From: Xenococcaceae cyanobacterium MO_167.B27 | GTDB taxonomy: Bacteria > Cyanobacteriota > Cyanobacteriia > Cyanobacteriales > Xenococcaceae | Assembly (NCBI GenBank): GCA_030065935.1 | Contig: JASJCP010000024.1 | Span: 1-64,000 of the forward strand | Direction of reading: 5' to 3' | DNA: 64,000 nt | Shown: piece after piece, positions 29,387 to 38,418 of the stretch | How the letters are laid out: each line of letters begins with the position of its first letter | Position numbering within the stretch: the first letter of the stretch is position 1 | The notes under the pieces: generated by a model | Told to the model about the DNA's origin: nothing | The model's database searches: none | The model's input: the letters and a program-made list of their open reading frames with translations, nothing else | Made by a program: the position numbers and the translations under genes

Positions 29387-29473
29387 ACCAAAGTTAAATA
29401 GCCTAAATAATTAATAATTAAATAAACATAGAATATTAAACTGTATCTTATTCCCATGAACCCCGCTATAGTT

Positions 29474-29992
29474 TTATGATTCAGAAGATAAAATAGGAGA
29501 ATTAACAATCGCTTCCGCATCTAGAACTAAAAAAAGTTGGTCTTTTTGTAAAGAACAACCTTTTAAATAGGGTACTAACCTAGGAGAAACAGTACCTACA
29601 GGAGATTGTATTTCTTCGTGACTAAGATGAATAACCCCTTGAACTTCAGTAACTACCAAACCAAGAGGAATATTATTACTACGGACAATAGCCAAATGAT
29701 AACTTTGTTGATTTCTTGCTATTGGTTGCATTCCGAGCATATAAGGTAAATCAACTACCCAAAATATATGACTACGTTGATTGATTAAACCCAAAATATA
29801 ATTGGACATATTGGGAACTGGACTAATTCTTTGACTAGAAACCAATAATACTTCTTTAGCATTGTCCATGGGTAAAACAGCAAATTTATTTGCTTCTAAT
29901 GCTAGTTTGACATAAGGTTTGCTAGTATCTTGTTCAAGATTATCTGCCCATAAAGATTCTATTTCCGACCTAGTTAAAGTTATCTTGTTCAT
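29474..29992 (-). CDS. CheW-like adaptor
   Basis: 172 residues with a CheW domain at about 25-165 (KLALEANKFAVLPMDNAKEV, YILGLINQRSHIFWVVDLPY, PLGLVVTEVQGVIHLSHEEI, LFLVLDAEAIV). First gene of the CheW-dCache MCP-CheW module. It is separated from the upstream hybrid CheA gene by 561 bases rich in hairpins, so it probably has its own promoter. No clear Shine-Dalgarno sequence before ATG 29992. Confidence 0.85.
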   Translation of the reverse strand: MNKITLTRSEIESLWADNLEQDTSKPYVKLALEANKFAVLPMDNAKEVLLVSSQRISPVPNMSNYILGLINQRSHIFWVVDLPYMLGMQPIARNQQSYHLAIVRSNNIPLGLVVTEVQGVIHLSHEEIQSPVGTVSPRLVPYLKGCSLQKDQLFLVLDAEAIVNSPILSSES

Positions 29993-30371
29993 CTTTTTTT
30001 TGCTATCAGAATGGGGAATTGGGACTGGGGAATGGGGGGACTGGGGAGTAGGGAGTAGGGAGTAGGCAATGGGGAATTGGGGGAAATGGGGAATTGGGGA
30101 ATTAATTGTTATTACTGATTAGGTGATTACTTCCTCATCCTTAATCCTTAATCCTTCATCCTTCTTCATCCTTCATCCTTGGGAATAGGGAATTACCCTC
30201 TTACTAGGTACGCTCTTCAATTTACGCTGAACTGATGTTAAATAGGTCTTCGACCCATCCCTAAAATTCCCAGGTTGGGAGGAAAACTAACATTAAGTCT
30301 GATAAATCTTGGACAAAATAAATCGAATTTATAGCACTACGCTTTTGGATTAGGACATCATATTTAACAGA

Positions 30372-30399
30372 GTAGGGGTAATTCATGAATTACCCCTAC
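30372..30399. repeat. 28-bp perfect palindrome
   Basis: GTAGGGGTAATTCA is followed immediately by its exact reverse complement. It could extrude a cruciform or fold as a 12- to 13-bp hairpin in RNA. It looks like a member of a dispersed palindromic repeat family of cyanobacteria. Confidence 0.8.
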
Positions 30400-30440
30400 A
30401 CAGACTATGTCATAACCTAAATTTGTATAGCTATAGTGTC

Positions 30441-30490
30441 AGTCCTCTTGAGAGGACTTGATAGTATTAGCCAAGAAATTTATTTCTTGG
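30441..30490. repeat. Two consecutive perfect hairpins
   Basis: AGTCCTCT-TG-AGAGGACT (30441-30458) and, 12 bases on, CCAAGAAA-TTTA-TTTCTTGG (30471-30490). Both have 8-bp perfect stems. Lying just downstream of the hybrid CheA gene (minus strand) they may stop or process its transcript, though neither has a terminator T-tract. Confidence 0.65.
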
Positions 30491-30553
30491 TGATTTATCG
30501 CGCCTGGTGCAAAATTATGAATAAAGTAAAATAGGCGGTGCATCGCCCTACTA

Positions 30554-33500
30554 TTACTTTGAAGAAGTGGTGATTACTTCTTTGAGAATTGCTAATAATT
30601 CTTTTTCTTTAAAAGGCTTACTGAAATACGCTGTCGCACCTAAGCTCATTGCTAGTCTGCGATGTTTGTCGCCACTGCGAGAAGTAAGCATAATGACGGG
30701 AATATCTTTGTGTTGAGGTTGAGCTTGAATACGACTCAGGAAACCAAAGCCATCAAGACGAGGCATTTCGATATCACAAATTACGGCTTGGGGTACAATG
30801 CCACTAGTAATTTTATCGATCGCATCTTGTCCATCTTTTGCTTGTTCAACTCGATAATTGGCTTTTTCCAAGGTTAGAGCCAAAAATCGGCGCACATTGA
30901 TGGAGTCATCTACCACCATAATTGTTTTTTGGGAGGAAATTGCTTTTGTGACGGTGGTGTTTTTACTACTATTCTGGGAAGGTAATAAAGTAGCAGAATT
31001 GAAGACAGGGCGATCTCCATTAATCCAATTTAATAAAGCACTCGCATCAACCAACAGCACAACTCGACCATCCCCGAGAATTGTACAGCCAGAAAACCCA
31101 GGAGGAAGAGGAATATTTCCTTCTATGGAGCGAATTGTAACTTCTTGTTCTTGCCAATAACGGTCTATTTGAATAGCTACTAAATCATCGTCTTGAGCAA
31201 TCATCAATACTGTAGGTACTTCTATGGTAGGGGTGTCTTCAATATCGTTGAGGAAATTGGCACTATACTGAGGAAGATTTAACCATTGATTGAGACGAAT
31301 CAAACGGATCATCATACCTTCCCAATTCAGTACCTCTTGACCAGTTGATTCTAAAATATTATCAGAATCTAGTAAGAGCATTTCTTCTATTACGTTTGTG
31401 GGAAAAGCCAGCAACATTCCACCACTTTCCACCAATAACACTCGAACTACAGAAAGAGTCAAGGGAACAGTAATAGTAAATGTTGTTCCTACTCCGAATT
31501 GAGTATTGACATTGATTGTACCTTTTACGGCTTCAATGTTGGTTTTGACTACATCCATTCCTACTCCTCGTCCTGAGAGGTCGGTAATTGCTTCTGCTGT
31601 GCTAAAACCAGGTTCAAAAATTAATTCTAATAAGCCCTCATCTCTGGCTTGATTAATATCTTCTTCATCAATACCCATTAATATAGCTTTGGCTTTAATC
31701 TTGTTAAGGTCAATACCACCTCCATCATCAGCAATAGTAATGATGGTTTGATTTCCCCGATGAGTTGCACGAATAGTGATAGTACCCTGTTCAGGTTTAT
31801 TATTGACTTCACGAATGTGTGGTGGTTCAATTCCGTGGTCGAAAGCGTTACGGAACAAGTGCATCAAAGGATCATTTAAAGCTTCCAGAATTGAGCGGTC
31901 AATTAAAGTCGAAGCACCTTGTATTTCCAGCTTGACTTTTTTCTCATACTGTATTTCCATATCTCGCAAAGCTCGCGGAAATCGGTCTAACAAGTCGGAA
32001 AGAGGGCGCATCCGAACCCTAGTAATGGTGCTTTGTAATTGCTTAGTAGTACTATTTAACTGCCTAGTGTTTTTTTCGGTATCTTCAAGGTTAATTTCAA
32101 TATCTTGTGCAACTTCTTTGATTTGGACAACAGTTTCCATAACTTCTTGGGAAAGAAGATGGATATCACTGTAGTTATCCATTTCTAAGCTATCAAAATA
32201 TTCTGGGGTAAGACCCAGGGTAACTTTATTATTAAGCTCAGAAGCAATAGAAGTGACAATAGCTTGATTTACCAAAGCACCATTACTAGGAGTTACAACT
32301 TTTTCAATAGGGTGATTGCGCTTGTCGAGCTTTCCTCTACCAGCCTCACCGTCATAAGCAATTCTTAAATTAAAATTAGATTGTTCGAGGGTTTTAATTC
32401 TTTGACCAAGGAGATTAACTAGATTACGTAAGTTTTTCAGTTTTAACCCCAAGCCATTTCTTTGAATCGCTACTTCTCCAAATAAATCACTTAGTTTCTC
32501 TAGCTGTTTAACGGGGACTCGAATTGTCTGATCTTGTACAGAGGAATTGGAATCGTTAGAAGTTACTGGAACAGGATTGATAGTAGCAGAAGGGACAATA
32601 TTTTTTTCCTGTTTAGGAGATTGAGCAATAGGTAAGGAAGCAGCAGCAATAATCTCCAAGTCTTGAGGAATAGTGATATCTTCTGGTTGTTCTGAAACGG
32701 AAGATTCTGGGGTAATTTTTTCTAAAGACGAAAATAACTCTAATGCTTCTTGCTCTAGGTTATTAGTATCTAGTAAAGAGCCTAAAAAGTGTGAGTCTGG
32801 TAGCTCATCGACAAAATCAGAAGAGGATACCTGGGAGAAAAATCCAGTCTCACTTAAGACAAAGTCACTTTCAGTTTCTAAATTATCTAGTTCTAATGCG
32901 GTGGGAAGTACCTCTGTTTGTCCTACTAACACCAAAGCTTGGGAACGTCGCCATTCTTCTATAGCTGCTTGTGCAATGATTTCTACTTGTTCTGGAATCT
33001 GCTCTATCTGCTCAATTACTGATTGACAAAGCTCACAAAAGGGTTCTAGTTCTAGCATTTCCCCTAAACCGCTCAATTCTTGGGCTGCTGATAATAAATC
33101 CCGAGATAAATTGGTGGTGGTACTATTTTTTAAGCTATTTTCTAGTTGTTGTAGTAATTCTTCTACTTCGGTTTCAAAAATGAGAGTACTCATGTCCTCT
33201 CCCACTTCCGCAGAAAGAAGGGCTGCATCATCTTCTGGTTGGGGTTCTCCTATAATGTTATGAAGTTGCTCAAGTACAGGATTAACCGTCTGTTCCAGCC
33301 ATTGAGGATCGATAGTAGCCTTTTGCCGATTAAAATGAATAATTTGACGCAGAGAATCGACGGCAGTCAAAAATAGCTGTTCTACGTTACTGGAAACCCC
33401 CATTTTACGAGCTTTTAGAACTTTAAAGAAGTCTTCCAAGCGATGAGCTAAATGACTAAGTGCATCAAACCCCATCATCGCTGCGCCACCTTTAATGGAG

Positions 33501-33646
33501 TGAGCAGCACGTAAAACTCCGTCCATTTCTTGAGAATTCACCCCACCAGAGCTTAATCCCAATAATCCAGACTCAATATCGTTTAAGTACTCTTGTGCTT
33601 CTTCGAGAAACTGGAGTCTTACCTGAAGTTCTTTATCTTCTGACAT
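30554..33646 (-). CDS. Hybrid CheA histidine kinase with C-terminal receiver, second system
   Basis: 1030 residues with the same architecture as the PixL-like kinase: Hpt 1-110 with His49 in LRAAHSIKGGAAMMG; dimerisation region about 375 (KQLEKLSDLFGEVAIQRN); HATPase about 560-715 (HLFRNAFDHGIEPP, GRGVGMDVVKTN); CheW domain about 720-870; receiver about 908-1025 with IM-VVDDS and phospho-acceptor Asp954 in ICDIEMPRLDG. In cyanobacteria such kinases belong to PilL (tax3) or tax2 clusters. It follows the receptor gene by 38 bases, so they are surely co-transcribed. Sequence alone does not tell which Synechocystis system is closest. Confidence 0.9.
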   Translation of the reverse strand: MSEDKELQVRLQFLEEAQEYLNDIESGLLGLSSGGVNSQEMDGVLRAAHSIKGGAAMMGFDALSHLAHRLEDFFKVLKARKMGVSSNVEQLFLTAVDSLRQIIHFNRQKATIDPQWLEQTVNPVLEQLHNIIGEPQPEDDAALLSAEVGEDMSTLIFETEVEELLQQLENSLKNSTTTNLSRDLLSAAQELSGLGEMLELEPFCELCQSVIEQIEQIPEQVEIIAQAAIEEWRRSQALVLVGQTEVLPTALELDNLETESDFVLSETGFFSQVSSSDFVDELPDSHFLGSLLDTNNLEQEALELFSSLEKITPESSVSEQPEDITIPQDLEIIAAASLPIAQSPKQEKNIVPSATINPVPVTSNDSNSSVQDQTIRVPVKQLEKLSDLFGEVAIQRNGLGLKLKNLRNLVNLLGQRIKTLEQSNFNLRIAYDGEAGRGKLDKRNHPIEKVVTPSNGALVNQAIVTSIASELNNKVTLGLTPEYFDSLEMDNYSDIHLLSQEVMETVVQIKEVAQDIEINLEDTEKNTRQLNSTTKQLQSTITRVRMRPLSDLLDRFPRALRDMEIQYEKKVKLEIQGASTLIDRSILEALNDPLMHLFRNAFDHGIEPPHIREVNNKPEQGTITIRATHRGNQTIITIADDGGGIDLNKIKAKAILMGIDEEDINQARDEGLLELIFEPGFSTAEAITDLSGRGVGMDVVKTNIEAVKGTINVNTQFGVGTTFTITVPLTLSVVRVLLVESGGMLLAFPTNVIEEMLLLDSDNILESTGQEVLNWEGMMIRLIRLNQWLNLPQYSANFLNDIEDTPTIEVPTVLMIAQDDDLVAIQIDRYWQEQEVTIRSIEGNIPLPPGFSGCTILGDGRVVLLVDASALLNWINGDRPVFNSATLLPSQNSSKNTTVTKAISSQKTIMVVDDSINVRRFLALTLEKANYRVEQAKDGQDAIDKITSGIVPQAVICDIEMPRLDGFGFLSRIQAQPQHKDIPVIMLTSRSGDKHRRLAMSLGATAYFSKPFKEKELLAILKEVITTSSK

Positions 33647-33684
33647 ATCGTCTTTATGGTAGTAAAGTGTAGTTGTGATTGGTG

Positions 33685-36123
33685 TTAGACTTTAAAAGTA
33701 TCTACAGATGACTGAAGTTTATGAGCGATCGCAACTGTCTCTTCTAGGGAATTAGTGATATCAGAAGAAGCAGTAGAAGTCCGCTTCGATAGTTGAGCAA
33801 TTTGTTTCATTAGTTGTGTAACCGTTTCAGAGGTCTGCACCTGAGAAATAGTATTGTCGGAAATAGATTGAACCAATTTATCTATCTGATAAGATACCTC
33901 CACAATCTGTTGCAAACTGGTTTTAGTCTCCTCTACCAAACGAGTTCCTTCTAGAGCCTGATTTGTCCCAATTTCCATCGCTTCAACTACTTCAGCTATT
34001 TCTTTTTGAATTATGGCTACAATTATTCCTACTTCTTTGGTCGCTTCAGAAGATTGGTTTGCTAGTTGTCCTACTTCTTCTGCTACTACTGCAAAACCTT
34101 TTCCCTCCTCTCCAGCGCGAGCAGCCTCAATACTGGCGTTAATCGCCAAAAGATTAGTTTGCATCGCAATTTGGTTAATTAGAGAAATTACCCGTGAAAT
34201 TTGTTGTGAAGCTTCCCCTAATCGTTTTACTTTACCTCCTGTTTCATCAATGGTTTCTTGTAGTTGTAGGATACTACTTACAGTGCGATCCATACTTTGA
34301 CCTCCTGTTTCGGCTTTAACAGAGGCAATATTGGCAACTTTGGCAGCTTCTTTCGCATTTTGAGCCACTTGTTGAATCGAACTAGTCATTTGCTCTACAG
34401 AAAATAGAGTCTGATCGATTTGTTCTGCTTGTTTATTGGCTTCGGTTGCCAATTCATTAATAGCAGATTTATTATCATCTACAGATTCATTAACCAGATT
34501 TGCAGTTTGTTTAACTTGACCCACAATATCGCGCAGACTTTCAATAATTGAGTTAAAAAAGTCAGCAACAATGCCAATTTCTCCAGCATTAATTTGCGAT
34601 CGCACTGTTAAATTACCACTAGAAGCTTCTTCAACATCCTCTAGTAATTCTATTAACTCTTTTTGGATAGCTGCATTTTTCTGGCTCTGGTCTTTGGCTA
34701 AAGTTTCCGCTTGTTGACGGGCTTCTTCTGCTTCTTGTAGAGCCAACATTTGCTGTTGAAGAGATTGTTTAATCGTCTTCACCATACGATTAAAACTATT
34801 GCCTAAAAATTGCGTTTCTGTTGTTCCCGTGGGATTAACTACAATGTCTAAGTTACCTGATACTACTTCTTCTGCTTTGATTGCCAGGTCTTGAATCGGA
34901 TTAGATATTTTACGAGCTAGAATTACAATTGCAGTAACTATTATTAAGAATAAAGCAATAATCAAAACTAAAAAAGCGGAACGTAAATCATTAGCTGTAG
35001 CTCGAATTTCATCCTGAGTCACAGAAGCAGCTACTACAAAAGATGTTTGAGAAATCGGAGTTAAAGTGTATTGTCTATCTTCATGAGAGAAAGAGAAAGT
35101 AAAAGCTTTTGCTCCTGCTTGAGGTTCAAATTCTGCAACTTCTATATCTTCAACTCCAATGTCTTTGGGTAACATATTAGACACTTCTGCTGATGTAACA
35201 CTCATATCCTGAGTTACATTTTGAATTTGTTTGCTTATTTGAAAAAGTTTCTCCCCCCCAATAATTTCTGAATCTGTAGTAGATTCTGTAGGTCCAATAG
35301 TAGAAACGGCTCTCCCTGAATTAACATCAATTAATTGTATCTTTTGAGAACTCCCTATACTAGTGTGTTCGAGATAATTGCTCTCAATTTCATTCAAATA
35401 GCTGATGGGGAAAATAGCTTTAATAACTCCGACAAAATCTCCCGATTTGGGGTCTCTAATCGAATGTACTAGGGGAAGACTAAATACATTGCTAGAAGCA
35501 TCAAACTCAGGATTACCAATGAACTTTTCGTTACTTCTTGCCTTTTGCCACCAACCTTCATCTCGCTGTACAAAGTCTGAAGTTGGGTTACTATAAGCAA
35601 CATTAAAACCAAATTTTTCTGTTACAAAAATTTCACTGAATTGGCTATTATCAATAGTTACTTTTAAGTAACTATTGAGTTCTGGAATTTCCTGTAACAA
35701 TTTATTAGTAGCGAATTTTTTTTCAACTTGATTAATCGGTAGCTGGGTTAATTTCTCTTCAATTGCTCCCTCAGTACCACTCTTTACCGCTTCTAAAATT
35801 GCAGGATTGTTGGCAATAGTAATAGGAATTGCAAAAGCTTCTTCCATTGTTAATTCAAAAATTTCTTGAGTCAGTAAAACTATATTAGATAATCGATACT
35901 TAATATCGGTTTCTGCCTTGTTACTGATAAATTGATAGGCGAATAAAGTAGCACAAGATAAGGGAATTGCAAAAGCAGGGATAAACGTATAAAGTAACTG
36001 AAGGCGGAGAGAGATACTTTTTTGATTTGGGGAAAATGTGTCTAATTCTGATGTATTATTTTGCTTAACATTCTCTTCTAGTGGAGTTTTAATACTATTT
36101 TCTGGTAAATTTTCCTGAGTCAT
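33685..36123 (-). CDS. Methyl-accepting chemotaxis protein, second system
   Basis: 812 residues: TM1 about 45-68, a large periplasmic sensor about 70-380, TM2 about 385-405, HAMP, a second HAMP-like segment, and an MCP domain with tip [20 protein letters not shown] (about 660). The sensor is a paralogue of that in the 18592-21456 receptor: both hold [18 protein letters not shown] followed by WWQK. It has no GAF domain, so if it senses light it does so indirectly. It is 73 bases downstream of a CheY gene and 38 upstream of the hybrid CheA. A CheW gene, present between CheY and receptor in pil clusters, is absent at this place. Confidence 0.88.
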   Translation of the reverse strand: MTQENLPENSIKTPLEENVKQNNTSELDTFSPNQKSISLRLQLLYTFIPAFAIPLSCATLFAYQFISNKAETDIKYRLSNIVLLTQEIFELTMEEAFAIPITIANNPAILEAVKSGTEGAIEEKLTQLPINQVEKKFATNKLLQEIPELNSYLKVTIDNSQFSEIFVTEKFGFNVAYSNPTSDFVQRDEGWWQKARSNEKFIGNPEFDASSNVFSLPLVHSIRDPKSGDFVGVIKAIFPISYLNEIESNYLEHTSIGSSQKIQLIDVNSGRAVSTIGPTESTTDSEIIGGEKLFQISKQIQNVTQDMSVTSAEVSNMLPKDIGVEDIEVAEFEPQAGAKAFTFSFSHEDRQYTLTPISQTSFVVAASVTQDEIRATANDLRSAFLVLIIALFLIIVTAIVILARKISNPIQDLAIKAEEVVSGNLDIVVNPTGTTETQFLGNSFNRMVKTIKQSLQQQMLALQEAEEARQQAETLAKDQSQKNAAIQKELIELLEDVEEASSGNLTVRSQINAGEIGIVADFFNSIIESLRDIVGQVKQTANLVNESVDDNKSAINELATEANKQAEQIDQTLFSVEQMTSSIQQVAQNAKEAAKVANIASVKAETGGQSMDRTVSSILQLQETIDETGGKVKRLGEASQQISRVISLINQIAMQTNLLAINASIEAARAGEEGKGFAVVAEEVGQLANQSSEATKEVGIIVAIIQKEIAEVVEAMEIGTNQALEGTRLVEETKTSLQQIVEVSYQIDKLVQSISDNTISQVQTSETVTQLMKQIAQLSKRTSTASSDITNSLEETVAIAHKLQSSVDTFKV

Positions 36124-36196
36124 AGAATTGAAAAATAATTAGTATTAACTAATAGCTATTTATAAAATAATCTGGTTTTGTTTTAACCTTGTGCAA

Positions 36197-36559
36197 TTAA
36201 GTAGTTACTGATTTGACAGCTTCTATAATTTGTTCTTCTGTAAAAGGTTTGGTGAGATAAATATCTGCTCCTTGTTTCATTCCCCATAAACGATCTATGC
36301 TTTGGTTTTTAGAAGTACACACAACGATGCGGGAATTTTTAGTAACAGGATTTTTTTTCAAACTACGACATAATTCAAATCCATTCATTTCAGGCATTAC
36401 TATATCTGTTACTACTATGTCTGGTAAATTATCTATAGCTTTTGCTAGTGCTTCTTTGCCATTATTAGCTTCAATTACTTCATGACCTCTTTTTCGTAAG
36501 TAATTAGCAATTAATTCTCTAGCGGAAGGGGTATCATCTACAACTAAAATTTTCAGCAT
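36197..36559 (-). CDS. CheY-like single-domain response regulator, second system
   Basis: A 120-residue stand-alone receiver with complete active site: VVDDTPSA, phospho-acceptor Asp in IVVTDIVMPEMNG, VVCTSKN and Lys in YLTKPF. It resembles PilH/PixH regulators. CTCCTG-rich sequence (AGGAG on the minus strand) precedes ATG 36559 by about 12 bases. It follows the PATAN regulator by 50 bases and precedes the receptor by 73, forming the usual PATAN-CheY-MCP-CheA order. Confidence 0.88.
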   Translation of the reverse strand: MLKILVVDDTPSARELIANYLRKRGHEVIEANNGKEALAKAIDNLPDIVVTDIVMPEMNGFELCRSLKKNPVTKNSRIVVCTSKNQSIDRLWGMKQGADIYLTKPFTEEQIIEAVKSVTT

Positions 36560-36609
36560 GATTTTTAAATTCTCCTGTTATATTATATTTTTAAAATTAC
36601 AGAAACTAA

Positions 36610-37857
36610 TTAGCTTAGATATCTAAACACCATATCTAGTAAATCAGATTGTGTAAATGGTTTAGTCATATAATCTGTTGCTCCAGCCATTCTAGCTTTG
36701 GCTCTGTCTATTAAACTTTTATTTCCTGTTACCATCACAATGGGAGTATCTCTAAAAGCGGAGTATTTTCTAATAAGAGAACATAGTTTATAACCATCTA
36801 TATTAGGCATTCCTACATCTAAAAGAATCAAGTCAGGCTTGATTCTAATAATTTTCATGAGAGCTTTAAGAGATTCTGTAATAGTAAAAACCGAAAATTC
36901 GTCCCTATCTAAGAAACGACTAATTTCATTAAGAATCGTGGGACTGTCATCAATACATACAATTTTCCATTGTTTCTGGTTAATTTTTTCAGAAAGATTC
37001 TCAAGATTTATCGGTTCATTTTCTGTTGACTTATTGGTAATTTTTTGAAGTGATTTATTAATCTTTGATAGAGACTCTGGAGAAAAAATCGGTAATAAAT
37101 CAAAAGGGGGTTGAGGATTTCGTAAGATAATAGTTTTATTAACTATTAAAGGATAAAGTTTTTTGGCTACAGCCATTTTGTTTTGATTAAGTATAGCTGC
37201 TAATTGAAGAAAATTAAATCCTCGTAAAATCTTAGCTATTTTTTGTAATTCGACTGCTGCTCCTGGTTTACTAAAAAAGTAAGGTCTTTGATAAGGCGAT
37301 GTGACATGGGGGGATAAACTACACCAGTTTTGCAAAGATTTTTGACATTCTTGAACCAGAGAATTAAACTCAAACCAAGTAATTTTAGGAGATAATTTAA
37401 TATTAACATCTAGCTGAATTTGATAACATTTAGGCAACAGTAAATAAGTTTCAAATATTTCATAAACAATTTTATTAATTAAGATAATACTTTGCTCTTT
37501 GGACAAGTGATTTTGATTAATTAACCATTGAATACTCTGATAATCTAAAGGTTGACCTAAAGAGCTTTCGTTGCTATCTTCTAAATTTAAGCGTAATGAT
37601 GTACGTATTTCTTTATTGAGTTGTGGAAATTGATGGCTTAAATAGCGTAAATGTCTTTCTATTCTTTCTAAAGGTTCTAAGGAATTAGTTGCATAAACTA
37701 TCTTCCCTTGTTCTAAATAAATAAAGTATTTGAAAGATTTATAGTCTAGAGTGAGACAACCATTAGCTTGCTTACTAACTAAATCTGTTAATAAATCTAT
37801 CGGATAAAGTTCTGATGATTCTTGACTATTGAGTTTTCGGGAAGATAATTGGTTCAT
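36610..37857 (-). CDS. PATAN-domain response regulator, second system (PilG-like)
   Basis: 415 residues: PATAN region about 1-280 (DLVSKQANGCLTLDYKSFKY, YLEQGKIVYATNSLEPLERI) and receiver about 295-413 with intact site (VCIDDSPTI, LILLDVGMPNIDGYK, VMVTGNK, YMTKPFTQ). It heads the second chemotaxis-like set, 50 bases before the CheY gene. PilG in Synechocystis acts in the same position and affects pilus-dependent motility. Its PATAN half is clearly more diverged from the pixG-like copy than is the 425-residue protein upstream. Confidence 0.85.
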   Translation of the reverse strand: MNQLSSRKLNSQESSELYPIDLLTDLVSKQANGCLTLDYKSFKYFIYLEQGKIVYATNSLEPLERIERHLRYLSHQFPQLNKEIRTSLRLNLEDSNESSLGQPLDYQSIQWLINQNHLSKEQSIILINKIVYEIFETYLLLPKCYQIQLDVNIKLSPKITWFEFNSLVQECQKSLQNWCSLSPHVTSPYQRPYFFSKPGAAVELQKIAKILRGFNFLQLAAILNQNKMAVAKKLYPLIVNKTIILRNPQPPFDLLPIFSPESLSKINKSLQKITNKSTENEPINLENLSEKINQKQWKIVCIDDSPTILNEISRFLDRDEFSVFTITESLKALMKIIRIKPDLILLDVGMPNIDGYKLCSLIRKYSAFRDTPIVMVTGNKSLIDRAKARMAGATDYMTKPFTQSDLLDMVFRYLS

Positions 37858-38418
37858 AATTGAGTTGCTCTCAAATATACCATTTAATTACTGACTAAAT
37901 TTTTAATAAAAAGTAGAATAAAGAAGTTGATTAAATACCATTGAGTTAAAGAAAAAATTTCTAACTCTATGACCTCAACAATTAGCCAAGAACTACAGTT
38001 TTAGGTATATACTGTAGTCTATACAAAAACCAAACTACTATAAATCATAGTTATGCACTTGCTTGAGTCGATTTAATTAATCAAGATAAGTGATATATTT
38101 ATGATTCCCTAAATCCTTCCAGAACTAACATTACTCATACCTAAATTGGTTGGAGAGACCAACGCTCGTCGCTTCGCGAGTGGGTATTCGGTGTAGGGTG
38201 TGGGGTGTGGGGAGAATGGGGAGAATGGAGAGACTGGAAAATAGTGATTGCTAATTGCTAATTGTGAGCCAGCGCGTTCTTGGGCAGGGCTTTCAAGGTG
38301 CGGACCCAGGAGAATCCCTACCCGCACACAGCTCCTCGGCTTTCCCCCACTCGCTGTTGGCGAACCCGTAGGGTTAATTGCGCTGTTGTTGATTGAAAAA
38401 CTTGCTACTTATTACTTA
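37858..38418. other. Repeat-rich spacer between two PATAN genes
   Basis: No gene supported. It contains a hairpin TTGGTTGGAGAGACCAA (38138-38154), a GTGTGGGGTGTGGGGAGAAT array (about 38190-38235), a GCCAGCGCGTTCTTGGG motif (38268-38284) also present inverted at 48850-48885, CCGCACACAGCTCCTCGGC (38322-38340) and four TTACTTATTA units (about 38406-38437) running into the end of the next gene. Confidence 0.55.

Larger units (their letters stand above)
29993..30553. other. Repeat- and hairpin-rich spacer splitting the chemotaxis locus
   Basis: No gene seen in 561 bases. In order: G-rich GGGGAATTGGGG-type minisatellite (30012-30103), CCTTAATCCTTCATCCTT direct repeats (30134-30180), a 28-base perfect palindrome (30372-30399), two perfect 8-bp stem hairpins (30441-30458, 30471-30490) and a GCATCGCCCTAC repeat (30533-30552). 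The hairpins are not followed by T-runs on the minus strand. Confidence 0.6.

Noticed and set aside
30012-30180. CRISPR array in the repeat-rich spacer
   Set aside because: The repeats are short, contiguous and without unique spacers, and no cas genes are in the window.
38109-38327. Frames on both strands between the two PATAN genes
   Set aside because: Both translate direct repeats and palindromes; neither has a ribosome site or family pattern.
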